Part shown: positions 37,001 through 44,579 of the stretch, piece by piece
Layout: each line of letters begins with the position of its first letter
Position numbering within the stretch: the first letter of the stretch is position 1
Assembly (NCBI GenBank): GCA_016124315.1
Contig: WGNW01000085.1
Span: 1-55,531, forward strand
DNA from: Alphaproteobacteria bacterium
GTDB lineage: Bacteria; Pseudomonadota; Alphaproteobacteria; SMXS01
Reading direction: 5' to 3'
DNA length: 55,531 nucleotides
The notes under the pieces: model-generated
Databases searched by the model: none
What the model saw: only the letters and a program-made list of their open reading frames with translations
Told to the model about the DNA's origin: nothing
Made by a program: the position numbers and the translations under genes

Positions 37001-39589
37001 GTCAAGAGCGCCATCAAGAAGGCGGTCAAGGCCATCACCGAAGCCATCGACAAGGTGTTCACCGCCGTGCGCAACGCGGTGAAGACCATCATCGAGAAGG
37101 CCAAGAACGCCGCCATCGGCCTGATCAACGCGGCGCGCAACTGGGTGGTCGACAAGCTCAACAAGTTCCGCGACTGGGCCAAGGCCCAGGTCGACAAGTA
37201 CCTCAAGGACACCTTCCCCGGGCTCGCCAAACGGATCAACGCCGGGATCGACGCGGTGACCGACACGGCCATCAAGGGCGTCAACGCCGTCGCCGACAAG
37301 GCCATCGAGACCGTGACCAAGCTGGCCGACTCCCTCGCCGCCGCCCTGGACAAGATCCTGTCCACCTTCCAGACCGCGCTGAAGACGGCGGTGCGGGTGG
37401 TGGGCGCGGTGATGCAGGGCGACTTCGCCGAGGCGCTCAGGGCCGCCATCGAGGGCGCCTGCGAGATCGCCGGCGTCGATCCCAAGCCGGTGTTCGACTT
37501 CCTCGACCGGGCCGGCAAGGCGATCATGAAGGTCCTCAAGGACCCGGTGCCGTTCATCAGGAACCTGTTCGGCGCGGTCGGCGACGGCATCGGCAACTTC
37601 TTCAAGAACATCAAGAAGCACCTGATCGACGGGGTGATCGGCTGGCTGACCGGCGCGCTCGGCGAGGCCGGCGTCACCGGTCCGTTCGAGTTCAGCGCCA
37701 AGGGCATCCTCACCATCGTACTGCAGGTGCTCGGCCTGACCTACGAGAACATCAAGGCGCGGGTGATCAAGAAGGTGCCGGCCGCCGCCAAGGTGTTCGA
37801 CATCGTCGAGCAGGGCTTCTCGCTGCTCAAGAAGCTGGTGACCGAGGGCCCCGGCGCGCTGTGGGAGGAGATCAAGAGCCGGCTGTCCAACCTGAAGGAC
37901 ATGGTGCTGGACGCCATCCGCAACTGGCTGGTGACCACGGTCATCAAGGAAGGCATCGTCTGGCTGCTGTCGCTGACCAACCCGGCGTCGGCCATCGTCA
38001 AGGCGATCAAGCTGCTGTTTGACCTGGTGATGTTCCTGGTCGAGCGCTACCAGCAGATCAAGGACTTCATCATGACGGTCTACGAGGCCGTCTCGGAGAT
38101 CGCCTCCGGCAACTTCACCAAGGTCACCACGGCGGTGGAGAATGCGCTGTCCCGGGTCGTGCCGGTGCTGATCTCGCTGCTCGCCTCGATCCTCGGGCTC
38201 GGCGGCATCGCCAAGCAGGTGAAGAAGGTCATCGAGACCATCACCAAGCCCATCAACAAGGCGATCGACTGGGTGATCGACAAGATCGTCGCCTTCGCCA
38301 AGAAGGTCATCGGCAAGATCAAGGCCGGCGCGAAGAAGGTGAAGGAGAAGGTGAAGGCGGTGGCGAAGAAGATCGCCAACTGGTGGAAGGCCAAGTCGGG
38401 CTTCACCGACAAGTCGGGCGAGGCCCACACCCTCTCCTACAAGGGCCAGAAGAACGCCGCCAAGCTCTACGTCGCCAGCACCAATCCGACCCACATCGCG
38501 GCGTTCCTGGCCGACCACAAGAAGCAGGCGCAGGCCGGCGGCACCAAGTACAGCCTGGCCGACGTGCAGGCCGCCGAGGCCTACCACACGGCCAACGTGG
38601 TGCCGGCGGAGAACGCGCTGAAGGCCGCGGATTCAAGCGGCGCCGCGGCCAACGCCAAGAAGCCGGTCGACGACAACGAGAAGCTGGTCAAGGACCTGGA
38701 GACCCACCTCGACCACCTCGGCGCAAACTGGCTGAGCAGGTTCTTCGATCCGGGCGACGCCAAGGACTGCCCGCCGGCCAGGCTGCCGGTGATGGCCAAC
38801 AACACCAAGGCGCGCAGCTTCGAGGCCGACTACATCGTCGCCGGCAGCAAGAAGAACGGCTACAAGTACAAGGTCAAGACCGGCACCGAATCCGGCGACC
38901 ATGTGGGCAACCTCTATGGCTGGAAGGACCTGCAGGGCGCCAAGCTCACCTCGGGCAGCGCCAAGTATGTCCGCATGCACCTGCTGCCCCACAAGCTGGG
39001 CGGCGATGCGGTGGACAGCAACCTGACGCCGGCGCGGGGCGACCTGTTCAACACGCCGTTCTCGGCCGCGGTCGAGCAGCCCGCCATCCAGTCGTCGACC
39101 GAGGGCGTCGAGGCGAACCGCCAGCCCATCTGGTACAAGTTCAAGATCACCTACTGGCCGGCGGGCACCAAGCCGCCCGCCGCCTGGCCGGCCGGCGCCG
39201 CCTATCCGGCCGAGGCCTTCCCCAATTACATCGAGGCCGAGTGGGGCGTCTACAAGGCGCCCAACACGGGCTCGACCCAGATCGAGCGCGATCCCACGCC
39301 GAAGGGCCAGAAGCACGACAGCCCGGCGCTGCCCGACCTCGCCGTGACGCCGCCGGCGATCAACCGGGACGGCCCGACGGCGCTGCTCGGCGCGCTGCAC
39401 AAGCAGGATCCGGCCGTCACGCTCTACTTCGTCACCGACATCCTCATCGCCAACCGGCCCTATTCGTCGAAGACCAACATGAAGGACACCACCTGGCTCA
39501 AGTTCGGCGGCGAGCGGGAGGCGACGCGCCGGCAATACGTCAAGGCCGCCTATGACGCGGTGGGCGCCAACCTGGTAACGATGGATTGA
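34049..39589 (+). CDS. DUF4157 multidomain eCIS cargo/toxin candidate
   Basis: A 1846-aa protein, the longest in the window. Domains in order: a basic leader; residues ~88-205, highly charged repeats of the QAKEDEK/KKPEAQAK type; ~225-300, the eCIS core domain DUF4157 with FGADFSGIRIHTD and the zinc motif HELTH (290-294); ~335-520, a cysteine-hydrolase-like (CHAP/NlpC-P60-like) domain with SWCGIFTWWA (Cys402), YNHFGMV (His453) and ATINGN (Asn480); ~560-900, a linker; ~930-1520, long Lys/Ala-rich amphipathic helices; ~1575-1846, a domain with MHLLPHKLGGDAVDSNLTP (His1644, His1648, Asn1658), resembling DNA/RNA non-specific endonucleases. It lies between the tape-measure and ATPase genes. Enzyme activities are inferred from motifs. 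DUF4157 is widely linked to eCIS effectors. Confidence 0.85.
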   Translation: MKTAAVAHRSSSTPEARSTATRAKPFFSARAEGGEVQTRLRMGKPGDRYEVEADRVADRVVDGRTAALGGGRGLAAGVTPVTQRAEAEDDKLQAPAVKEQEPEAQAKEAQEERKEPVQAKPEERKEPLQAKEDEKKPEAQAKEEEKEPVQAKEDEKLQQKARDDEKLQAKLDEKKPEAQAKEDDKLQARAPEEEERLQARSVGGVSASADVARQVRAAHGGGNPLPGPVREKMEAQFGADFSGIRIHTDAPAVLLSQALKAQAFTRGSDIFFNEGKFEPGSRTGQHLLAHELTHTIQQGAAEPDESRADVISLAPAEDADGYEVRPEIVEAIRLARGEAGKVNAKKTGGDGKRVGWERLREYFTTAFGGPVVAEQVIDKPTYLEKTGPDGKKTRMDALPSWCGIFTWWAMKKAGIPIPNWKLGAPGIDAMKLRPSGGLPRKGDIAIDVLPYNHFGMVTGLESAKDAEGKPVKLTRVATINGNTAGDDNQGGQVQERWDPLSRWDYFLDPVGKMNLPPVPMVKVGREPTKPDEENAAAGKPAAGEKKTPADGGPRADVVALDTGVEAPPPVAFGEALPQPDLTLPPKPGAGPAEKVAKVEKADLSGSSDQATTRFIDARPSVMAATQPALGPAVDGKMKAEQKQVADNPPVLEAKTSGAVDAPITAPADIPLPAAEVGDGVTQADPGALAPVSDPTPQPFKGNADRDDQLDKEETGSFWDAFKNFMRTFFTGIRTKDDSIDTSAGTRPNVALEGEADTGRMDAQRADARTAVTEQRDAQAEAFRNHPGQSNIQPRMIDERRRVAVSPEAAASIDPQADDNVAAYAAAPLPQEVRDAADAKVAKTLTPNLAEARGQTVDAASARDTDSKTQTDTAQQAAAEMNTATDNAQRKLVVDNRGKVAKLQGDGIGEAYDHVNAFNKDAAKEQTTARKDIGDHVRTEEGKARKELDDGEKKAETEKADGERQAEEKKKELDKAQEEESWWDRVKSAIKKAVKAITEAIDKVFTAVRNAVKTIIEKAKNAAIGLINAARNWVVDKLNKFRDWAKAQVDKYLKDTFPGLAKRINAGIDAVTDTAIKGVNAVADKAIETVTKLADSLAAALDKILSTFQTALKTAVRVVGAVMQGDFAEALRAAIEGACEIAGVDPKPVFDFLDRAGKAIMKVLKDPVPFIRNLFGAVGDGIGNFFKNIKKHLIDGVIGWLTGALGEAGVTGPFEFSAKGILTIVLQVLGLTYENIKARVIKKVPAAAKVFDIVEQGFSLLKKLVTEGPGALWEEIKSRLSNLKDMVLDAIRNWLVTTVIKEGIVWLLSLTNPASAIVKAIKLLFDLVMFLVERYQQIKDFIMTVYEAVSEIASGNFTKVTTAVENALSRVVPVLISLLASILGLGGIAKQVKKVIETITKPINKAIDWVIDKIVAFAKKVIGKIKAGAKKVKEKVKAVAKKIANWWKAKSGFTDKSGEAHTLSYKGQKNAAKLYVASTNPTHIAAFLADHKKQAQAGGTKYSLADVQAAEAYHTANVVPAENALKAADSSGAAANAKKPVDDNEKLVKDLETHLDHLGANWLSRFFDPGDAKDCPPARLPVMANNTKARSFEADYIVAGSKKNGYKYKVKTGTESGDHVGNLYGWKDLQGAKLTSGSAKYVRMHLLPHKLGGDAVDSNLTPARGDLFNTPFSAAVEQPAIQSSTEGVEANRQPIWYKFKITYWPAGTKPPAAWPAGAAYPAEAFPNYIEAEWGVYKAPNTGSTQIERDPTPKGQKHDSPALPDLAVTPPAINRDGPTALLGALHKQDPAVTLYFVTDILIANRPYSSKTNMKDTTWLKFGGEREATRRQYVKAAYDAVGANLVTMD

Positions 39590-39597
39590 GGGACGGG

Positions 39598-40977
39598 ATG
39601 AACCGCGAGGCCGGACAGGTCGCATCCTCCAACGCCGCCAACCTGGCGTCGTCGCTGGACATCGTGGTGCGGCTGATCCGGGCGCGGATCGGTGGCGGGG
39701 ACCTGGCCCAGGACGGCGAGATCCGGCTCGGCTTCTTCGACGACGGCTCGCTGCTGGGCGACTTCATCCGCGAGCGCCAGCCGCCGTTCGACGAATACGT
39801 GCTGCTGCTGCTGGCGCTGGCGCCCCATGTGCGCCCCACCCTGCTCGACACGGAAATCCGCGCGGCGCTGGCGCGCGAGGGCGACTTCCCCGAGCTCGGC
39901 GGGGTGCGCGACCCCGACAGCCGCACCTTCCTGCCCACCGGCGAAACCGCCGCCTTCCTGCTCGCTGGCGGCGACCTGGACGCCCGTTTCGAGGTGCAGC
40001 GCCTGTTCTCGCCCGACCACTGGTTCGCCCGCGAGGGGGTGCTGAGGCTGGAAGCCCCGAGGGACGGCGCGCCGGTGCTGTCGGGCCGCATCGTCATGGC
40101 CCGCGACTGGGTGGAACGCTTCACCCTGGGCGCGGCGCAGGCCCCCGCCTTCGGCGCCGAGTTCCCGGCCCGGCGCATTGCGACCGCGCTGAGCTGGGAC
40201 GACCTGGTGCTGGACGGGCCGACCCGCGAGCGCATCGGCGAACTGGAGAACTGGGTGCGCCACGGCCGGACGCTGATGCAGGACTGGGCGATGGCGGGCC
40301 GGCTGCGGCCCGGCTACCGGGCCCTGTTCCACGGGCCGCCCGGCACCGGCAAGACGCTCACCGCCACGCTGCTCGGCAAGGCCACCGGCCGCGACGTCTA
40401 CCGCGTCGACCTGTCGACGGTGGTCTCCAAGTACATCGGCGAGACCGAGAAGAACCTGGCCACCCTGTTCGACCAGGCGCGCAACCGGGAGTGGATCCTG
40501 TTCTTCGACGAGGCCGACGCCCTGTTCGGCAAGCGCACCAGCGTCAAGGACGCCCACGACCGCTACGCCAACCAGGAGATCAGCTACCTGCTGCAGCGGG
40601 TGGAGGAGTTCGACGGGCTGGTGATCCTGGCGTCGAACTTCCGCGCCAATATCGACGAGGCGTTCCTGCGCCGGTTCAACGCGATCATCCGGTTTCCGTT
40701 TCCCGCCGAGCCCGAGCGGAATGCGATCTGGCGGCGCGTGCTGCCGGCGCGGCCGGACCGGGACGAGCTCGCCCGCGCACTGGCGTGCATCGAGCTTTCC
40801 GGCGGCAACATCGTCAACATCGTCCAGTTCGCCGCCATCGAGGCCATCGCCGCCGGCCGCCAGAGCATCCGTCTCGACGACGCCATCAAGGGCATCCAGC
40901 GGGAGATGGAGAAGGAGGGAAAGGTCTTCCGCAATCCCTTCGAGACCGCCGAGGGCGCCGGTCCGGCGCAGCCATGA
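39598..40977 (+). CDS. eCIS AAA+ ATPase (Pvc15-like)
   Basis: A 459-aa AAA+ ATPase. The Walker A is GPPGTGKT (246-253), the Walker B WILFFDEAD (Asp304-Glu305), followed by a sensor-1 region (VILASNFRANIDEAFLRRFN) and an arginine-finger region. The N-terminal ~200 residues are a specific helical domain. In PVC/Afp the homologue is needed for assembly or for loading cargo. ATG 39598 follows GAGGGACGGG; a TTG 12 bases earlier is less likely. It starts 8 bp after the DUF4157 gene, is the last gene of the operon, and is not expected in the finished particle. Confidence 0.93.
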   Translation: MNREAGQVASSNAANLASSLDIVVRLIRARIGGGDLAQDGEIRLGFFDDGSLLGDFIRERQPPFDEYVLLLLALAPHVRPTLLDTEIRAALAREGDFPELGGVRDPDSRTFLPTGETAAFLLAGGDLDARFEVQRLFSPDHWFAREGVLRLEAPRDGAPVLSGRIVMARDWVERFTLGAAQAPAFGAEFPARRIATALSWDDLVLDGPTRERIGELENWVRHGRTLMQDWAMAGRLRPGYRALFHGPPGTGKTLTATLLGKATGRDVYRVDLSTVVSKYIGETEKNLATLFDQARNREWILFFDEADALFGKRTSVKDAHDRYANQEISYLLQRVEEFDGLVILASNFRANIDEAFLRRFNAIIRFPFPAEPERNAIWRRVLPARPDRDELARALACIELSGGNIVNIVQFAAIEAIAAGRQSIRLDDAIKGIQREMEKEGKVFRNPFETAEGAGPAQP

Positions 40978-41029
40978 CCGGTCGGGCGGGTTGCCGGCGC
41001 CGTCGCGGGCGAGAAGTCCTTGAAGGGAA

Positions 41030-41104
41030 TGGTGGGCGCGGCAAGGATTGAACTTGCGACCCCTACGATGTCAACGTAGTGCTCTCCCACTGAGCTACGC
41101 GCCC
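41030..41104 (-). tRNA. tRNA-Val (anticodon GAC)
   Basis: A 75-nt cloverleaf on the minus strand: acceptor stem GGGCGCG/CGCGCCC, D arm GCTC/GAGC, anticodon stem CTACG/CGTAG with loop TTGACAT (GAC reads GUC and GUU valine codons), T arm GCAAG-TTCAATC-CTTGC, and an encoded CCA end. Its 3' end faces the eCIS operon, 53 bp away. Confidence 0.97.
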
Positions 41105-41245
41105 CCAGGGTCGGCGCCGGACTATACGCAAATCGGCCGGCGGCGCAAGGGGGCTGTTGCAGTTCCGCGGCGCGCCCCGCCCCGGTTGCCCCTGCGACAA
41201 AAAGCGTCATAATCGGGAGCCGAGGCGGCTTGCCGGAGGCACGCC

Positions 41246-42187
41246 TTGGACACAGATGATAGGCCGATGACGCCGAGCGATCCCGCCCTCAAGAGCCGCG
41301 ACCCCGAGCCGCAAGCCGAACCGCCGGCTTTTCTGCTGGCCGAGCCGGCGCGCCAGGCCGCGCCGCTGGTGTTTTCGTCGCCCCATAGCGGCCGGCACTA
41401 TCCGGCCGATTTCGTCGCCGCCTCCCGGCTCGACGCGCTCACCCTGCGCGCCTCCGAGGACGCCTATGTGGACGAGCTGTTCGCCGAGGCGCCCAAGCAC
41501 GGCGCGCCGCTGCTGCAGGCGGTCTACGCCCGCGCCTGGCTCGACGTGAACCGGGAGCCCTGGGAGCTGGACCCGGAGATGTTCGACGGTCCGCTGCCGG
41601 CCTTCGTCAACGCCCGCTCCGGCCGCGTCGCCGCCGGGCTGGGCACCATCGCCCGGGTGGTGGCGAGCGGCACCGCCATCTACGGCGAGCGGCTGCCCTT
41701 CACCGAGGCGGAGCGGCGCATCACCACGGTCTACCAGCCGTACCACGAGGCTCTCGAGCGGCTGATCGAGCGCACCCGGGCGAAGTTCGGCTGCGCCGTG
41801 CTGATCGACTGCCATTCCATGCCGTCCTGCGGCGGTTCGTGGGGCGACATGCCGCTGCGCACCGGCGGCACCGTGCCCGACTTCATCCTGGGCGACCGCT
41901 ACGGAAGGAGCTGCAGCGCCGAGCTGACCGCGGCGGCGCAGCAGGCGCTGTCGGCGCAGGGCTACAGCGTGGTGCGCAACGACCCCTATTCGGGCGGCTT
42001 CAACACCCGCCACTACGGCGTGCCTCGCGAGGGTCGCCACGCGCTGCAGATCGAGATCAACCGGGCGCTCTACATGGACGAGAAGACGCTGGGCCGCGGC
42101 GAGGGCTTCGAGGCGCTGCGCGAGGCGCTGGGCGGCCTGATTCGCTCGCTGGCGGCGCTGCCGCCCGAGGTCCTGCAGCCTGCCTGA
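41246..42187 (+). CDS. N-formylglutamate amidohydrolase family protein
   Basis: A 313-aa zinc-type amidohydrolase of the FGase family, which releases formate from N-formyl-L-glutamate (the last step of one histidine-degradation route) or acts on related N-acyl amino acids. Motifs include LVFSSPHSGRHYP, a likely metal-binding HSG loop, LDVNREPWELDPEMF, and LIDCHSMPSCGG with the second His. TTG 41246 is preceded by a good GGAGG six bases upstream; the alternative ATG 41267 has a poorer site but gives a 306-aa protein of normal length. No other hut genes are adjacent. Confidence 0.88.
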   Translation: MDTDDRPMTPSDPALKSRDPEPQAEPPAFLLAEPARQAAPLVFSSPHSGRHYPADFVAASRLDALTLRASEDAYVDELFAEAPKHGAPLLQAVYARAWLDVNREPWELDPEMFDGPLPAFVNARSGRVAAGLGTIARVVASGTAIYGERLPFTEAERRITTVYQPYHEALERLIERTRAKFGCAVLIDCHSMPSCGGSWGDMPLRTGGTVPDFILGDRYGRSCSAELTAAAQQALSAQGYSVVRNDPYSGGFNTRHYGVPREGRHALQIEINRALYMDEKTLGRGEGFEALREALGGLIRSLAALPPEVLQPA

Positions 42188-42219
42188 AAAAAAGAGCCAC
42201 TTCAGATGCCTGAAGTGGC
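42187..42219 (-). terminator. Intrinsic terminator of the small RNA
   Basis: A perfect 10-bp stem (GCCACTTCAG / CTGAAGTGGC) with loop GCAT on the minus strand, followed by TC and seven Ts. It starts right at the stop codon of the rightward amidohydrolase gene. On the plus strand the hairpin lacks a good T-run. Confidence 0.88.
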
Positions 42220-42290
42220 CCAAGTTTAGGGAGGAAACGCCCACGAAGGGCAGTACCTTCTCGCGAAAATACGCGGCCAAAGGTACGAGG
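42187..42290 (-). ncRNA. Probable trans-acting small RNA, ar8/mmgR-like
   Basis: Read on the minus strand, about 100 nt form an ordered structure. A 5' hairpin has arms at 42280-42286 and 42253-42259 (GTACCTT/AAGGTAC) with an inner CGCG/CGCG stem. A GCCC-TTCGT-GGGC hairpin follows at 42251-42239. Then comes a single-stranded TTTCCTCCCT (42237-42228), complementary to Shine-Dalgarno sequences, and finally an intrinsic terminator. I recall the exposed 10-mer UUUCCUCCCU as a hallmark of the alphaproteobacterial ar8 family, whose member MmgR limits polyhydroxybutyrate accumulation in rhizobia. A TATAAT box lies just upstream. Structure and terminator are read directly; family and function are inferred. 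Confidence 0.7.
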
Positions 42291-42295
42291 AATAT

Positions 42296-42321
42296 ATTAT
42301 AGGCGGCTGCTGCCGAATCAA
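42296..42321 (-). promoter_or_regulatory. Candidate promoter of the small RNA
   Basis: A perfect TATAAT (42296-42301, minus strand) with TTGATT upstream at 42316-42321. The 14-bp spacing is short; overlapping -10 options (TATATT at 42291-42296) give 19 bp. The placement about 6 bp before the predicted 5' hairpin supports it. Confidence 0.45.
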
Positions 42322-42362
42322 GCCTGTTCCCGAAAACCCAGGATTTCCGAGCCTTTGCCAGG

Positions 42363-43337
42363 TCAGGGCGTGATCACCACCTTGCCGGTGGAGCGCCGCG
42401 ACACCACCGACTCCAGCGCCGCCACCGCCTGCTCCAGCGGATAGGTCCTCGACACCAGCGGCCGGATGTCGCCGCGGGCCAGCCACTCCAGCAGCGCCTC
42501 CTGGCTGCGCCGCGACACCTCGGGCGCCAGCGCGTCGTAGGCCGGCCGATTGACGCCGATGATGTCGACGTTCTTCACCATCACGTGGTTGGCCGGGATC
42601 TGCTGCACCCGGCCGCCGGCGAAGCCGATCACCAGGATGCGGCCCTCGAAGGCGACGCAGCGCAGCGAGGCGTCGAACACGTCGCCGCCCACCGGATCGT
42701 AGATCACGTCGGCGCCGCGGCCGCCGGTCAGCGCCTTCACCCGCTCGCGGATGTCCTCGGTCAGGTAGTCGATGGCCTCCTCGGCGCCGGCGGCGCGGGC
42801 GATCTCCAGCTTGTCGGGTCCGCCGGCCGTGGCGATCACCCGGGCGCCCATGATCCGCCCCAGCTCGACCGCCGTCAGGCCGACGCCGCCGGCCGCGCCG
42901 TGCACCAGCAGGGTTTCGCCGGGCTTGAGCCGGGCGCGGTGGGCCAGCGCCACGTGGCCGGTGCCGTAGGTGACGGCGAAGCTGGCGGCCGCCTCGTAGC
43001 TCAGGCCGTCGGGCAGCCGGGTAAGCCGGCCGGCGTCCACCGCCACGTATTCGGCGTAGCCGCCCTTGCCGGGCAGGCCCATCACCCGGTCGCCGACGGC
43101 GAAGTCGGGCGCGCTCTCGGCCGCCGCCACCACCTCGCCGGCGATCTCCGAACCCGGGATGAAGGGCAGCTCCGGCTGGTTCTGGTACTTGCCCGCCGCC
43201 ATGATGCTGTCGGCGAAGTTGATGCCGCAGGCGCGCACCCGCACCAGCGCCTGGTCCGGGCCGGGCATCGGATCGGCCACCTCCTCCAGCTTCAGCACCG
43301 AAAGGTCGCCGAACTCGCGGCAGAGGATGGCCTTCAT
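42363..43337 (-). CDS. Zinc-independent quinone oxidoreductase/NADPH-type MDR dehydrogenase
   Basis: A 324-aa medium-chain dehydrogenase of the QOR/NADPH:quinone reductase group. The GroES-like N-terminal half has CGINFADSIMAAGKYQ and FIPGSEIAGEV. The Rossmann half has LLVHGAAGGVGLTAVELGRIMGARVIA, the NAD(P)-binding AxGGVG motif. No zinc-ligand cysteine set is present. It reduces quinones or enones with NADPH, physiological substrate unknown. It lies leftward, downstream of and co-directional with the FAD oxidoreductase gene 31 bp away, probably one transcript. The small-RNA gene lies beyond its 3' end. Confidence 0.9.
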   Translation of the reverse strand: MKAILCREFGDLSVLKLEEVADPMPGPDQALVRVRACGINFADSIMAAGKYQNQPELPFIPGSEIAGEVVAAAESAPDFAVGDRVMGLPGKGGYAEYVAVDAGRLTRLPDGLSYEAAASFAVTYGTGHVALAHRARLKPGETLLVHGAAGGVGLTAVELGRIMGARVIATAGGPDKLEIARAAGAEEAIDYLTEDIRERVKALTGGRGADVIYDPVGGDVFDASLRCVAFEGRILVIGFAGGRVQQIPANHVMVKNVDIIGVNRPAYDALAPEVSRRSQEALLEWLARGDIRPLVSRTYPLEQAVAALESVVSRRSTGKVVITP

Positions 43338-43368
43338 GTCGGGCTCCTGAGGGGCTGGCGAGCCGGCA

Positions 43369-44499
43369 TCAGTCGGCGGCGCGGAAGCGGGCGGGGGAAT
43401 AGGTGGCGGGGGTGACGCCGAAGCGGTCCAGCTCCTCGGGCAGGCGGCCCGCGAGGATCAGGCTTTCCGCCATCCGGCCCATCACCGGCGAGGTCTGGAT
43501 GCCGTAGCCGCCCTGGCCGGCGAACCAGAAAAATCCCGGCGCGCCGGGCTCGAACCCTACCACGGGCGTGCGGTCCGGCGCGAAGGTGCGCAGCCCCGCC
43601 CACTTGTTCTCGATGCGCCGCACGGGGATGTCGGCGGCCTGCTGGATGCGGTCGACGGCGATGGCCACGTCCATCTCCTCCGGCTGGGCGTCGCACGGCT
43701 CGCTGGGCGTCTCGTCGGCGGGCGAGGCCAGCACCCGGCCCGATTCGGGCTTGAAGTAGAACTGCTCGTCCACGTCCAGCACCACCGGCCAGCGCGGCGA
43801 GAAACCCGGCGGCGGCGGCACCACCACGATGGTCCGCCGCAGCGGGCGCAGGCCCACCGGCGGCACGCCCGCCAGCTGCGCCACCGCGTCGGCCCAGGCA
43901 CCGGCGGCGTTGACCACCACCGGCGCGCGCCAGGTCTCGCCCGGCGTCTCGACCAGCCACATGCCCTCGTCGCGGCGGATGGCGAGGGCGCCGGCGTCGG
44001 ATTCCACGGTGCCGCCATGGCGCTTCAGCCCGCGCAGGAAACCCTGGTGGATGGCGTTGACGTCGAGGTCCTGGCAGGCGGGCTCCAGCAGTGCCCCGGC
44101 GACGTAGCCGGGCCGCAGCGCGGCGCAGACCTCGCGTGCCTCCGCCGGGCCGAGACGGCGCACCTCGGGGGTGAGCGGCCGCAGCGCCGCGTCGAACCGG
44201 TCGAGCGCCTCCAGCTGGTCCTGACGGGCGAGGTAGAGGGCCTGCCGGTCGCTCATCAGCGGGGCCTCGGAGAAGCCGTCGGGCGGCCGGCGCAGGAACG
44301 GGCCGGAGGCGATGGTGAGCGGACGGACATGGATGCCGCCATAGGACGGCGCGTAGAATGCCGCCGAGCGTCCCGTGGTGTGGTAGCCGGGCGCGCTCTC
44401 GCGCTCCAGCAGTGCCACGCTGCCGTGGCGGGACAGGTAGAAGCCGGCTGTGGCGCCGGCGATGCCGGCGCCGATGATCAGAAAGTCGCGGTCCTGCAT
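43369..44499 (-). CDS. FAD-dependent oxidoreductase of the DAO family
   Basis: A 376-aa flavoprotein. The FAD-binding GxGxxG motif opens the protein (FLIIGAGIAGATAGFYLSRHG, then the acidic LLERE). A central VVVNAAGAWADAVAQLAG and C-terminal GFFWFAGQGGYGIQTSPVMGR are typical of D-amino-acid dehydrogenase/glycine oxidase-like DAO proteins. There is no N-terminal export signal. The substrate is likely an amino acid or amine. It probably forms an operon with the downstream quinone oxidoreductase, which could reoxidise or reduce a related product, though this is conjecture. Confidence 0.88.
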   Translation of the reverse strand: MQDRDFLIIGAGIAGATAGFYLSRHGSVALLERESAPGYHTTGRSAAFYAPSYGGIHVRPLTIASGPFLRRPPDGFSEAPLMSDRQALYLARQDQLEALDRFDAALRPLTPEVRRLGPAEAREVCAALRPGYVAGALLEPACQDLDVNAIHQGFLRGLKRHGGTVESDAGALAIRRDEGMWLVETPGETWRAPVVVNAAGAWADAVAQLAGVPPVGLRPLRRTIVVVPPPPGFSPRWPVVLDVDEQFYFKPESGRVLASPADETPSEPCDAQPEEMDVAIAVDRIQQAADIPVRRIENKWAGLRTFAPDRTPVVGFEPGAPGFFWFAGQGGYGIQTSPVMGRMAESLILAGRLPEELDRFGVTPATYSPARFRAAD

Positions 44500-44579
44500 G
44501 GCGATTGGGCTTGGAACTTTCCCCGGTGGCCAGGAGTGCCTAACCTAGGCGGCCGCAACGGTCACGCAAGGGGAAATCC

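Noticed and set aside
34025..38587. A 1520-codon open frame on the minus strand opposite the DUF4157 gene
   Set aside because: Its Leu/Gly/Asp/His-rich composition is the antisense of Lys/Ala/Glu-rich helices in GC-biased DNA; it has no domain pattern and would fully overlap a well-supported gene.
15383..40977. Prophage or type VI secretion system
   Set aside because: There is no capsid, portal, terminase, integrase or lysis gene, and no TssJLM membrane complex or ClpV; the DUF4255, DUF5908, DUF4157 and Pvc15-like ATPase set is eCIS-specific.
41105..41245. Gap between tRNA-Val and the amidohydrolase gene
   Set aside because: Searched for an integrase remnant, repeat or promoter; nothing convincing is present.
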